Shown: positions 33,254-41,596 of the stretch, in pieces
Layout of the letters: each line of letters starts with the position of its first letter
Position numbering within the stretch: position 1 is the stretch's first letter
NCBI GenBank assembly: GCA_018267155.1
Contig: JAFDZE010000049.1
Coordinates: forward strand, 278 to 58,003
Direction: 5' to 3'
DNA length: 57,726 nucleotides
Source of the DNA: Bacteroidota bacterium
GTDB lineage: Bacteria; Bacteroidota; Bacteroidia; Flavobacteriales_F; PHOS-HE28
Position numbers and translations under genes: made by a program
Notes under the pieces: model-generated
Seen by the model: the letters and a program-made list of their open reading frames with translations, nothing else
What the model was told of the DNA's origin: nothing
Database searches by the model: none

Positions 33254-34231
33254 TCAACGCGAAGCGATCTCCGCGATGCGCGCGGTATCCTGGTTCTCCA
33301 TGCAGCGAAAATGCCCCTTGGGACAATGCTCGAAACCGATCTTGGAACAGGGCCGGCAATCGAGGCCGGCCACCTCCATGATATGCGCACGATCCGGGCG
33401 GGTCGGGATGTACGGGCCCATGCCGAGGAGCGGCACGGTGCTGCCCCAGATGCTAACGGTATTTTTTTTGAACGCCGCTGCGATGTGCATGGCCCCGCTG
33501 TCATGCGCGATGACGCTCCGGGCCTGGCGGATGAGCGATGCGCTACCGAGCAGGTCATACCGGCCCGTGGCGTCCCAGGCCCTGCCGCCCACCGCGTTGG
33601 CGATCGCGCGGGCGACAGCTTTGTCATCCGGTCCACCGATGATGGTGATGGGGCCGGGGATACGCCCGGCGAGATCGACCAGTTTATGGACCGGCAACCG
33701 TTTCGTGGCGTGGGCCCCGCCGACGCACAGTGCCACGAAGCCAGCGCGGTGGCTTTCCGGCAGTTCGTCCGTCATTACCTCACGATCGGGATGAATGAAC
33801 AGGTCCAGCCCCTCGTTGTCGTTCTTCACCCCCAGGTGCGCCACCGCGTCCATGTAGCGATCAACGATGTGCTTGCGGGGCATGCGATCACGCCGCAGGT
33901 TCACCAGCATCCACTTCTCCAGATTCAGTTTCGCGAAGCTGGTGGCGGGCACGCCCAGCGCGCGTTTCACCCTCCAGGTACGCAGGTTGTGGTGCAGGTC
34001 GACAACCGCATCGAAACGCTCAGCCTTCAAGCGATGGATGAGCTCGCCGAGGTCATCACCGAGATCATGGGCCTTGTCCACGTACGGACTGTAACGCACC
34101 AGGTCCATGAAGATGCGCTTGGTGGCCACATGCAGCTCCGCCCCGGGAAGCTGACGCTTCACACAACGCAACACGGGACTCGTCAGCACGATATCCCCGA
34201 TGGACGAAAAGCGCAGAACGAGGATCTTCAT
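33254..34231 (-). CDS. Family 9 glycosyltransferase (heptosyltransferase-like)
   Basis: 325 residues. MKILVLRFSSIGDIVLTSPVLR is the N-terminal signature of ADP-heptose:LPS heptosyltransferases (GT9), and IAHDSGAMHIAAAFKKNTVSIWG with a later RPCSKIGFEHCP cluster marks the C-terminal donor domain. It probably adds a sugar to the lipopolysaccharide core; the donor is not certain. The start at 34231 begins exactly at the signature. A promoter lies at 34292-34320. Confidence 0.92.
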   Translation of the reverse strand: MKILVLRFSSIGDIVLTSPVLRCVKRQLPGAELHVATKRIFMDLVRYSPYVDKAHDLGDDLGELIHRLKAERFDAVVDLHHNLRTWRVKRALGVPATSFAKLNLEKWMLVNLRRDRMPRKHIVDRYMDAVAHLGVKNDNEGLDLFIHPDREVMTDELPESHRAGFVALCVGGAHATKRLPVHKLVDLAGRIPGPITIIGGPDDKAVARAIANAVGGRAWDATGRYDLLGSASLIRQARSVIAHDSGAMHIAAAFKKNTVSIWGSTVPLLGMGPYIPTRPDRAHIMEVAGLDCRPCSKIGFEHCPKGHFRCMENQDTARIAEIASR

Positions 34232-34291
34232 GCCGGCATGGGACCAAGTGGACCTGTGGATCGGGACTCCACAGCACGGGATGGCCGCGCC

Positions 34292-34320
34292 CAAAAGTAG
34301 CCGCTGATGTCCCCGGTCAA
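34292..34320 (-). promoter_or_regulatory. Promoter of the GT9 gene
   Basis: On the minus strand TTG (34320-34318), an 18-nt spacer and TACTTTTG (34299-34292) give a full Bacteroidetes-type promoter. The leader would be about 55 nt. Confidence 0.65.
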
Positions 34321-34410
34321 CGATATCCCATCGCCGATATTCAAGCCCTCATGAGCGGACGCGCATCCGGTCGCATGTGCCCCTGCTCACATCTTCACTG
34401 GTCATCCCGG

Positions 34411-34418
34411 TACCTTCG
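34411..34418 (+). promoter_or_regulatory. -7 promoter box of tatD-ansA
   Basis: TACCTTCG ends 6 nt before the tatD ATG. It predicts a leaderless mRNA. No TTG at -33. Confidence 0.5.
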
Positions 34419-34424
34419 CCAGCG

Positions 34425-35192
34425 ATGTTCATCGACACGCACGCGCACCTCTATCACAAGCAGTTCGACGTGGATCGCGAAGAGATGCTCGCACGGGCGG
34501 TGGACGCGGGTGTGGGCCGCTTCTACCTGCCTAACATCGACCTGGAAAGTGTTGCGTCCATGCATGCCCTCTGCGACGCGCACCCGGAACTCTGCTTCCC
34601 CATGATGGGCCTGCACCCCACGAGCGTACCCGAGGATCCGGCGCGCGACCTGGTAGGGATCGAGAAGTTGCTGCGTGAAGGGCGTTATCACGCCGTGGGC
34701 GAGATCGGCATCGACCTGTACTGGGACAAGTCGCGGCTGATACAACAGGAGGAGGTATTCCTCACCCAGGTGCGCTGGGCCAAAGAACTATCACTGCCTG
34801 TGGTGATCCATTGCCGGGACTCCTTCGATGAGGTGTTCCGGATCGTCGAGGACGAGAACGACACCCACTTGCGCGGCGTGTTCCATTGCTTCACGGGCAC
34901 GGCGGAGCAGGCGCGTCTGATCACGGGCCTCGGTGGTTTCATGCTCGGCATCGGCGGAGTGATCACCTACCCCAAGAGCGGGCTGGCGCAGGTGATGGCC
35001 GAGGTGGGAGCGGATCATTGCGTGCTGGAGACCGACGCGCCCTACCTGGCCCCCGTGCCCCATCGCGGCAAGCGCAACGAGAGCACCTACGTGCCGATCG
35101 TGGCCCAGGCCCTGGCGCAGGCCACCGGCAGTACGCTGGACGACATCGCGCGCATGACCACGGCCAACGCCGAAAAGCTCTTTGCCGCATGA
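34425..35192 (+). CDS. tatD: TatD-family metal-dependent hydrolase
   Basis: 255 residues. The metal ligands are visible: HAH in FIDTHAHLY (residues 6 and 8), Glu in AVGEIGIDLYW, His in VIHCRDSF, His in FHCFTG and Asp in LETDAPYL. TatD enzymes are 3'-5' DNA/RNA exonucleases or deoxyribonucleases. The ATG overlaps nothing upstream; the stop overlaps ansA by 4 nt. Confidence 0.95.
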   Translation: MFIDTHAHLYHKQFDVDREEMLARAVDAGVGRFYLPNIDLESVASMHALCDAHPELCFPMMGLHPTSVPEDPARDLVGIEKLLREGRYHAVGEIGIDLYWDKSRLIQQEEVFLTQVRWAKELSLPVVIHCRDSFDEVFRIVEDENDTHLRGVFHCFTGTAEQARLITGLGGFMLGIGGVITYPKSGLAQVMAEVGADHCVLETDAPYLAPVPHRGKRNESTYVPIVAQALAQATGSTLDDIARMTTANAEKLFAA

Positions 35193-36220
35193 GCGAACGT
35201 TCGCGCGTACTGATCATCTATACGGGGGGCACCATCGGCATGATGGCCGATCCGCGCTCAGGGGCCTTGCTGCCCATGGACATGGCACATCTGGAGCTGC
35301 ATGTACCCGAGCTGGAACGCATCGACGTAGACCTTGATGCCGTGTCGTTCGAGCGGCCCATCGACAGCAGCGACATGCGCCCAGCGGATTGGATCACCAT
35401 GGCGCGGATCATCGGAGAACGGTATGATAGACACGATGGCTTCGTGGTGTTGCACGGCAGCGACACCATGGCCTACACCGCCAGTGCGCTCAGCTACCTG
35501 CTCGAAGGGTTGGGCAAGCCGGTGGTGCTCACCGGCTCGCAACTGCCCATCGGCACCATCCGCACCGACGGCAAGGAGAACCTGCTGACCGCGATCGAGA
35601 TCGCTGCGGCCAACGAGGGCGGCAGGCCGATCGTGAGCGAAGTAGCGGTCTATTTCGAGTACGCGCTCTTCCGGGGCAACCGGACCGTGAAAGTGCATGC
35701 CGAACGTTTCGAGGCCTTCCGCTCGCCCAACTGGCCCCTGCTGGCCGAGGCTGGCGTGCATCTCCGCTACGACCGGCAGGCCATGTTGCCCCGGCGCAAC
35801 GGTCCGCTGCATGTACATGAGCGGCTGAATGAGAACGTCGGGGTGATCCCCCTGTTCCCGGGCATCCGCGCCGACTGGGTGTGCCATGCCCTGAGCACGC
35901 CCGGCATGCGCGCCGTGGTCCTCACCACCTTCGGCAGCGGCAACGGCCCCACCGATACGGCTTTTCTGAAGGCCCTGCACGAAGCGCGCGAACGGGGCAT
36001 CGTTCTGGTGAACGTCACGCAATGCGTGGGAGGACGCGTGGAACAGGGGCGCTACGTCACCAGCCAGGCCTTCGCCGAGATGGGGGTGGTGAGCGGACAC
36101 GACCTGACCGTGGAGGCGGCCATCACCAAACTCATGTTCCTGTTCGGGCAGGAGCTTTCCGCCGAAGAGGTGGCCCGACACGTCCAGGTGCCCCTGTGCG
36201 GAGAGATGAGCGTATCCTGA
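35189..36220 (+). CDS. ansA: Type I L-asparaginase
   Basis: 343 residues. Hydrolyses asparagine to aspartate and ammonia, cytoplasmic since there is no signal peptide. The two catalytic motifs are YTGGTIGM (Thr12) and LHGSDTMAYTA, with the third region TGSQLPIG. Translation is probably coupled to tatD through ATGA at 35189-35192. This pairing is common in Bacteroidetes. Confidence 0.95.
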   Translation: MSERSRVLIIYTGGTIGMMADPRSGALLPMDMAHLELHVPELERIDVDLDAVSFERPIDSSDMRPADWITMARIIGERYDRHDGFVVLHGSDTMAYTASALSYLLEGLGKPVVLTGSQLPIGTIRTDGKENLLTAIEIAAANEGGRPIVSEVAVYFEYALFRGNRTVKVHAERFEAFRSPNWPLLAEAGVHLRYDRQAMLPRRNGPLHVHERLNENVGVIPLFPGIRADWVCHALSTPGMRAVVLTTFGSGNGPTDTAFLKALHEARERGIVLVNVTQCVGGRVEQGRYVTSQAFAEMGVVSGHDLTVEAAITKLMFLFGQELSAEEVARHVQVPLCGEMSVS

Positions 36221-36321
36221 ACAGCAGGACACGTGATCGGGTATTTTTTTAACCCGGGCTCGGGTCGACCAGCACGTTTTCGCCAACGGGATCGGGATCG
36301 TGCGAAGCGCGCTTTCTTCAA

Positions 36322-36442
36322 GGGGGTGGCTTCAAGGCTCAGGCCGCATCGCTTCGCGCTGCGCTTTCCCGTTCGATCCGCTCGCATCTCGAACAAGAAA
36401 GCCGCCCTTCGGCGGCCTTCCCGTTGGCGGAGAGAGAGGGAT
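36322..36442. repeat. Duplication unit 1: terminator plus tRNA-Ser 3' end fragment
   Basis: Begins GGGGGTGGCTTCAA, contains the hairpin AAGCCGCCCTTCGGCGGC, and ends with 18 nt (36425-36442) identical to the 3' end of tRNA-Ser including GCCA. Nearly identical to 36459-36598, but lacks a 19-nt palindromic insert. Confidence 0.8.
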
Positions 36443-36458
36443 GGCAGGGCATCCCGGT

Positions 36459-36598
36459 GGGGGTGGCTTCAATGCTCAGGCCGCATCGCTTCGCGCTGCG
36501 CTTTCCTGTTCGATCCGCTCGCTGGAGCATGCTCCGCTCGCATCTCGAACAAGAAAGCCGCCTTTCGGCGGCCTTCCCATTGGCGGAGAGAGAGGGAT
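36459..36598. repeat. Duplication unit 2, joined to the intact tRNA-Ser
   Basis: Second copy of the unit, ending inside the real tRNA-Ser. It carries an extra CTGGAGCATGCTCCGCTCG containing the perfect palindrome GGAGCATGCTCC. Together with copy 1 and the stretch from 36221 to 36321 (no gene seen there) it fills the 360-nt gap behind ansA. Confidence 0.8.
36551..36572 (-). terminator. Intrinsic terminator of tRNA-Ser
   Basis: On the minus strand GCCGCC-GAAA-GGCGGC is followed by TTTCTT, 9 nt after the tRNA. A near copy (loop GAAG) lies at 36395-36416 in the first duplication unit. Confidence 0.75.
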
Positions 36599-36670
36599 TC
36601 GAACCCCCGTTACCCTTTCAGGTAAACACACTTTCCAGGCGTGCGCCTTAAACCACTCGGCCATCTCTCC
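36581..36670 (-). tRNA. tRNA-Ser (anticodon GGA)
   Basis: 90 nt on the minus strand. Acceptor GGAGAGA pairs with TCTCTCC; G73 and an encoded CCA follow. The D-arm region GGCCGAGTGGTTTAAGGC, anticodon loop CTGGAAA, a long variable arm (GTTTACCTGAAAGGGTAAC) and the T-arm GGGTTCGAATCCC are all clear. It reads serine codons UCC and UCU. Confidence 0.97.
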
Positions 36671-36680
36671 GGAGGGGCGG

Positions 36681-36688
36681 CGAAAGTA
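36681..36688 (-). promoter_or_regulatory. -7 promoter box of tRNA-Ser
   Basis: The minus strand reads TACTTTCG, 10 nt before the tRNA 5' end. Confidence 0.5.
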
Positions 36689-36739
36689 GGCAAAGGGGGC
36701 TCCCGCTGACGGAGCGGGCAACGCGTTCGACCGGTAGGA

Positions 36740-37150
36740 TCAGTTCTCCCCCGAGCGGAACGGCGACAAGGTCACACACAGCTCGTTCGGGGTATCGGGG
36801 TCCAAGAGGATGGCTCCCACACCCTGCTGCATGCAAATGCGGAGCAGTTCGCTGGAAGGCAAGCCCATGCACGTGATCTCTTCCGTGGCGAAACTGCGCA
36901 CCGCGGCCTCGCCGGTGAAGGCATAGAGCGTGAGCACCCCGTCGATGGAAGGCGCATCGATCGACATGGTCGTTCCTTCATCCCCTTCCTCCATCTCCTC
37001 GCTGGCCTTGGCCGGCACGAGCAACATGGCCGAACCGTAGAGCAATTCGTTCATCACGTCCAGGTCATACTCCGATCCCTCGTGCGTGCGCGCGATGGTC
37101 ATCAGGTTCACCAGGCGGTCGTTGTTGCGTTCGGACAGGTGTTCTTCCAT
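36740..37150 (-). CDS. SseB-like domain protein
   Basis: 136 residues, acidic, no signal. LLYGSAMLLVPA, LTLYAFTGEAAVRSF and SSELLRICMQQGVGAILLDP resemble the N-terminal domain of SseB (enhanced serine sensitivity) proteins, whose biochemical role is poorly known. It starts at 37150 and lies 69 nt upstream of tRNA-Ser on the same strand. Recognition is by pattern, not by a diagnostic motif. Confidence 0.7.
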   Translation of the reverse strand: MEEHLSERNNDRLVNLMTIARTHEGSEYDLDVMNELLYGSAMLLVPAKASEEMEEGDEGTTMSIDAPSIDGVLTLYAFTGEAAVRSFATEEITCMGLPSSELLRICMQQGVGAILLDPDTPNELCVTLSPFRSGEN

Positions 37151-37408
37151 GATGAGCGCGTTGATCGGTTCAGTCCACGGTTCCGTTCGGTGGTCGGTGC
37201 GAACACGCCTGCGGTAGACCTTTCATCCGGTAGACGTTCCAGGCAGCGGTTCGTGGCTTGGGCATGTTCGGATCTTCTGCGCGCAGGCGGCCAGTACCAC
37301 CCGAGTGCCGCCCGCTTCAACGCGGAACGCATGTGCCGGGTTCAGCGCCCGCCCCGAGCGGCTTTCCGCGCAGGTCCCGCCGCTGAGGTACGCCCGGCGG
37401 GTGTTCCG

Positions 37409-37416
37409 TACTTTCG
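37409..37416 (+). promoter_or_regulatory. -7 promoter box of dus
   Basis: TACTTTCG ends 13 nt before the dus ATG; no TTG at -33. Confidence 0.45.
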
Positions 37417-37429
37417 CACTCCCTATTCC

Positions 37430-38416
37430 ATGCCCCGCATCGGCCCCATCGAACTGCCGGAATTCCCGCTGTTGCTGGCACCCATGGAGGACGTGAGCGA
37501 TCCTCCATTCCGGGCGCTCTGCAAAAAGCACGGGGCCGACCTGATGTACACCGAGTTCATCAGCAGCGAAGGGTTGATCCGCAAGGCGGCCAAGGGCATG
37601 AAAAAGCTCGACATCTTCCCGGAGGAGCGGCCCATCGGCATCCAACTCTTCGGAGGGAGCGAGGACGCCATGGAGGAGGCCGCACGCATCGCCGAGGCCG
37701 CAGGGCCTGAGCTGATCGACATCAACTACGGCTGCCCGGTGAACAAAGTGGTGAACAAGGGAGCGGGCGCCTGTCTGTTGCAGGATGTGGACAAGATGGT
37801 GCGCCTGACGGAGAAGGTGGTGAAGGCGGTGAAGCTGCCGGTAACGGTGAAGACGCGCCTTGGCTGGAATGACCACACGAAGAACATCGTGGAGGTGGCC
37901 GAGCGGTTGCAGGACGTGGGCATCGCTGCGCTGAGCATCCATGGCCGCACACGGGCGCAGTTGTACAAGGGCCCGGCCGACTGGACCCTGATCGGGGAGG
38001 TGAAGAACAACCCGCGCATCCGGATCCCGATCTTCGGGAATGGCGATGTGGATTCGCCCGAGAAGGCAAAAGCCATGCGCGATCGGTACGGTGTGGACGG
38101 GGTGATGATCGGCCGCGCGAGCATCGGACACCCGTGGATCTTCAACGCCATCAAGCACTTCATGGCCACCGGCATGCACCTGTCGGCGCCCACGCTGAAC
38201 GACCGTGTGGACGCGGCACGCGAGCATCTGGAGCGCAGCATCGCGTGGAAAGGCGACTGGGAAGGCGTGGTGGAGATGCGCCGCCACTACACCAACTACT
38301 TCAAGGGCCTGCCTGATTTCAAGGAGCACCGGCTGCGGCTGGTGACCGAGCGCGACCCGCGCATCGTGCTGGAGTTGCTCGAGGTGGTACGCGCAGCCTA
38401 CGCTCTCGCAGCCTGA
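37430..38416 (+). CDS. dusB: tRNA-dihydrouridine synthase (DusB-like)
   Basis: 328 residues, flavin enzyme reducing uridines in the tRNA D-loop. LAPMEDVSDPPFR, the catalytic cysteine in DINYGCPVNKV, VKTRLGWND, IHGRTRAQ and VMIGRASIGHPWIF identify the family. The start at 37430 sits just before the conserved PELPEFPLLLAPM-type strand. The last 19 nt overlap the convergent permease gene. Confidence 0.93.
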   Translation: MPRIGPIELPEFPLLLAPMEDVSDPPFRALCKKHGADLMYTEFISSEGLIRKAAKGMKKLDIFPEERPIGIQLFGGSEDAMEEAARIAEAAGPELIDINYGCPVNKVVNKGAGACLLQDVDKMVRLTEKVVKAVKLPVTVKTRLGWNDHTKNIVEVAERLQDVGIAALSIHGRTRAQLYKGPADWTLIGEVKNNPRIRIPIFGNGDVDSPEKAKAMRDRYGVDGVMIGRASIGHPWIFNAIKHFMATGMHLSAPTLNDRVDAAREHLERSIAWKGDWEGVVEMRRHYTNYFKGLPDFKEHRLRLVTERDPRIVLELLEVVRAAYALAA

Positions 38417-39642
38417 AGGTAGCCAACGGCCCCATCGGCCGATCGCCGCCACAGACCCATCAACGAGGTGGCGGTGGCCAGGATGCCGATGGCCATCACC
38501 GCCAGGAAAATGAGGGCCAGGTCAGATACCATCACTTGCACAGGGTAGCTTTTAACCACGGATCCCTCCAGTCGCACCACGCCGGTCCACAGTTGGATCC
38601 CGCACACGAACAGGCCGAGCAGCAGGCCCGCCACGGTGCCCACACCCACGATGAGCATGCCCTCGGCGAAGAACACGCGCCGGACGAACGATGCGGTAGC
38701 CCCCATACCCGCCAGGGTGCGCATATCGCGTTGCTTCTCGATCATCATGAGCGTGAGTGAAGCGATGATGTTGAAGGCGCCGATGAGGGCGATGAAGGCG
38801 AGCACTCCGAATGTGAAGCGTTTCTCGATGGCGTTGGTGCGGTACATCAACTCGTTCTTGCGGTAGCGCGAGAGCACCTTGAACCGCGGCCCGACGAGCG
38901 CTCCGATGCGGTCGGCAAGCAACTCAATGTCGGTTCCTGGAACGGCTTTGATCTCCAGTGCGCTGACTTGCCCGCCATAATGGAGCAGGGAGTCCGCAAG
39001 GGCGATGGGTGCCACGGCGAAGCGTTGGTCGAAGTCCATGTTGATGGAGAAGGAACCGGCCACGGCCACGTTCTCCCGCTCAAAGGCCTGTTCCCTGTAT
39101 CGCAGCAGTTTGCGGCCGCGCACGGGTGCGCTGATCACAAGGGGCCGAAGCACGCCGTCGTCGTTGGGCACCGCGAGCTGGTCCTTGAGCGCCGCGCCCA
39201 GGATCACGGTGGGTCCATTGTCCCCGCGAAGGCGGGGCTGCCCCTCGTACATGCTGCCGGGCAGCCCCGCCATGTCGAGGTAGATGGGCTCCACGCCTTT
39301 CAGGGTGGCCACCGCCTGCTTGTCGCCGCATCGCAGCAGCACATTGTCCTGGATCGTCCAACTGACCATGGCCACACCGGGCACCGCTTTTACCCGATCA
39401 AGTGGCAAGCTGTCGCGCGGGTATGTTTTTCCCTCTTGCAGGGTGATGGTGACATCCTGATCGAAGGGGCTGTAGAGCTTGTCCACCAGCTCGCCGATGC
39501 CGTTGAGGGTGCTGAGCACCACCACCATGGCGGCGGTCACCACCGCTACCACAACGATGCTGATCACCGTGATGATGTTCACGGCGTTGGTGCTGCGCCT
39601 GGCCAGCAGGTAGCGGCGTGCGAAGAGGAGAGGCAGGCGCAT
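38398..39642 (-). CDS. LolC/LolE-type ABC permease (FtsX/MacB domain)
   Basis: 414 residues. An N-terminal helix (ITVISIVVVAVVTAAMVVVLS), a periplasmic domain of about 220 residues and three C-terminal helices (VLAFIALIGAFNIIASLTLMMIEKQRDM is the FtsX core) match lipoprotein-releasing permeases. It probably works with a LolD-type ATPase encoded elsewhere, extracting lipoproteins from the inner membrane. Overlaps the end of dus by 19 nt on the opposite strand. Confidence 0.9.
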   Translation of the reverse strand: MRLPLLFARRYLLARRSTNAVNIITVISIVVVAVVTAAMVVVLSTLNGIGELVDKLYSPFDQDVTITLQEGKTYPRDSLPLDRVKAVPGVAMVSWTIQDNVLLRCGDKQAVATLKGVEPIYLDMAGLPGSMYEGQPRLRGDNGPTVILGAALKDQLAVPNDDGVLRPLVISAPVRGRKLLRYREQAFERENVAVAGSFSINMDFDQRFAVAPIALADSLLHYGGQVSALEIKAVPGTDIELLADRIGALVGPRFKVLSRYRKNELMYRTNAIEKRFTFGVLAFIALIGAFNIIASLTLMMIEKQRDMRTLAGMGATASFVRRVFFAEGMLIVGVGTVAGLLLGLFVCGIQLWTGVVRLEGSVVKSYPVQVMVSDLALIFLAVMAIGILATATSLMGLWRRSADGAVGYLQAARA

Positions 39643-40169
39643 GTGATCAGCCGGAGATGCGCGCCCCGGTCATGCGCGATGATGCCCGTTGCCCGGTATT
39701 GCTGGCGTTCCGATGCTCGTGCCGGGTCGAACGGCCTGCCGGCTTACGTGCTGGCCACGTTCCGCAAAGCATCACCGTTCGATCCACCATCGATCCAAAG
39801 GAATCTTTCAATGGAACTGCATGGGCCCGTGGCCTGGCCCGATCACTATCCCGACGATCGCCGGAAAGCGCGTCGAAGCGGAACGTGTGTCCGATCCAGA
39901 AGGGCATCAGGTGGGTTCCGGGCACGCCCATGTGGACTCAATGGCGGTCAAAGATGCAGCGCCAAAATTTCGTGGGGCGACCCCAGCAGGCTGTTCCGCT
40001 GTGGGCGGACCGCACTTTTGCTGTCCGGTACGAAGCACGGAACCAGGTGCCGAATCCGAGCAACACGCCCTGGACCTTGGGCCGCCAACGCCGGTTCGGG
40101 GAACAACATGTCCTTGGAGGCACCCCCGACGTGATCGGTCTGTTCAGCCGTAGGCCGCCAACGTGCAAC
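39643..40169. other. 527-nt gap without a supported gene
   Basis: Open frames exist on both strands but their composition is Arg/Pro/His/Ser-rich, unlike the neighbours, and none starts with a recognisable domain. I see no RNA gene, repeat or clear terminator here. It might be the remains of a lost gene. Confidence 0.5.
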
Positions 40170-40364
40170 TCACGTCCGCATGCTCTGCCGGAACACCTCC
40201 TGGATGGTCTCCCGGTACTGATGGCCGAAGGTGGCCAAACACCAGGCTTTGAGGAGCAATTGATCGTGCTGGCCCAACCAACGGCGGGCCTTCACCAGTT
40301 CTTTCTTGAAAAGGCGGCTATCGAAGCTCACCTTTTGGAGCACCTGTTTGCTGAGCTCCATCAT
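40170..40364 (-). CDS. Small helical protein
   Basis: About 64 residues: KQVLQKVSFDSRLFKKEL and ARRWLGQHDQLLLKAWCLATFGHQY make a clearly protein-like pattern, reminiscent of a small conserved Bacteroidetes protein with FDxxLFxKELxKA. No function is known. AAGGAAGGAAG immediately before ATGATGGAG argues for the start at 40364; upstream GTG/ATG codons to 40388 are alternatives. It stands alone. Confidence 0.6.
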   Translation of the reverse strand: MMELSKQVLQKVSFDSRLFKKELVKARRWLGQHDQLLLKAWCLATFGHQYRETIQEVFRQSMRT

Positions 40365-40580
40365 CTTCCTTCCTTGGTCCATCATCACGTTTCTTCAATT
40401 TTCCCCGTGAGGGGAATGGTGAGGGGAAGAGTCTCCGGAAAAGCCGGATGAAGGTAACATCTTTCTCCGATGGCGGTGTTCGATCGCGGAATTGGACTTT
40501 TCAACCGACCGCCGACCAATACGGAGGTTCTTGGTAGAACGGGCCGGTCAAGGGGATCCGTATGTGGGGTCGGATCAGGT

Positions 40581-41444
40581 TCAATCCAGGTCGAAGGCGT
40601 GTACCTGCAGGATCTCGTACGTATCGGTGCGGTACAGGTAGGCCACCAGCTCGCAGTTGCTGATACTCAGGACATTGGCGGGGATGGCCAGGTTGGTGAG
40701 GTCCACCGTGGTGGAGTCGCCAACAGCCAAGTCGGTCATGGCGAAGGGCTGGCCCCAAGAGCCGTTGAGTGCTCCCCGAAGAATGTGGTTGTGCTCGTAG
40801 TTCGGCACGTCGGGTGGCGTGGCGTTCTGGTCGGTCTGGTAATCAATGATGCCGCTCTCTTGGAGGAAGACGGTGAGGTTGTACTCCACGGGGTCGAGTT
40901 CTTCGATCAGTTTCACCTTCACCGACGTGTTGATCGCGCCGCTATTCACCTCGGCGGCGGTGATGCGCACGTCCACTTTGGCCGGTTGACCGATCACCTC
41001 GGCAATGCGTTCATCCCAATCACCACGGCCGAAGGTCCAGGTGTTGTTCACGCGTCGCCGGTCCACCATGCCCTGCGGATAGGAGGGCGGGGTGAAGATG
41101 CTGCCATAGTCGTTACCGGCCGGTGTGGTGAAATCGGTGTCGTACAAGGGCGGGTGCAGTTCGGCGAAGAAGCCTTGGTGGATGCTCGTGAGGATGAGCA
41201 ACTCACTACCGTATTGGGCTTGCAGCTCCGACGCGATCACATCGCCCTCCGGGCAATTGGGGCAGGTGTGCCCCGTGAATTTCTCAAGCAGCACCCGACG
41301 AGGTACGCCATCGGTTGTGGGCGGCGTGGGGCCGCTGACATCGCCGTGCGGATCGTTCACCACATCGCAGGCCACCAGCAGTGCGCATGCACCCCAGGCA
41401 AGGATGGTACGAAATGCGGGATGGAGAACCGTTCGGGACATCAT
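40581..41444 (-). CDS. Omp28-related lipoprotein with thioredoxin-like domain
   Basis: 287 residues. Lipoprotein signal with ALLVAC, then RVLLEKFTGHTCPNCPEGD, the CxxC of the Omp28 thioredoxin-like fold, and a beta-rich C-terminal half. Omp28 homologues are outer-membrane proteins of Bacteroidetes with unclear function. The gene starts 2 nt after the original stop of the broken DUF6029 gene, so the two formed one transcription unit. Both ATGs at 41444 and 41441 are usable. Confidence 0.85.
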   Translation of the reverse strand: MMSRTVLHPAFRTILAWGACALLVACDVVNDPHGDVSGPTPPTTDGVPRRVLLEKFTGHTCPNCPEGDVIASELQAQYGSELLILTSIHQGFFAELHPPLYDTDFTTPAGNDYGSIFTPPSYPQGMVDRRRVNNTWTFGRGDWDERIAEVIGQPAKVDVRITAAEVNSGAINTSVKVKLIEELDPVEYNLTVFLQESGIIDYQTDQNATPPDVPNYEHNHILRGALNGSWGQPFAMTDLAVGDSTTVDLTNLAIPANVLSISNCELVAYLYRTDTYEILQVHAFDLD

Positions 41445-41446
41445 GT

Positions 41447-41596
41447 TCAGAATGTGCTGGTGATGGAGAGGGTGAGGCCGTTGCTCGCAGGCACCACGCG
41501 GCAGACCCCTCCCACGCAGAAGATGCCGGCGCGCTGGCGGCCATAGCTCAGGCTGAATCGGCTGCCCCCGCGGATGAAGCCCACGCTGCCGATCGG
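41447..41596 (-). pseudogene. Orphaned C-terminal tail of the DUF6029 gene
   Basis: Directly behind the TAA at 41597-41599 the same frame stays open for another 49 codons and ends with TGA at 41447-41449. It encodes FSLSYGRQRAGIFCVGGVC and ends SITSTF, which is the conserved DUF6029 C-terminus with a final aromatic barrel strand. The TAA sits where a Tyr codon (TAC/TAT) would fit. Confidence 0.8.

Noticed and set aside
36240..36270. T-rich hairpin-like sequence after ansA, considered as its terminator
   Set aside because: The T-run precedes the possible stem (ACCCG/CGGGT) on the plus strand instead of following it, so it does not fit an intrinsic terminator.
36425..36598. The two tRNA 3' ends as attL/attR of an integrated element
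   Set aside because: Only 156 nt separate them and no integrase or cargo gene is present; reported as a possible scar, not as an element.
39618..40451. 277-codon plus-strand frame behind the permease gene
   Set aside because: Low-complexity Arg/Pro/His composition, no domain, and it overlaps the better supported 64-residue gene on the other strand.
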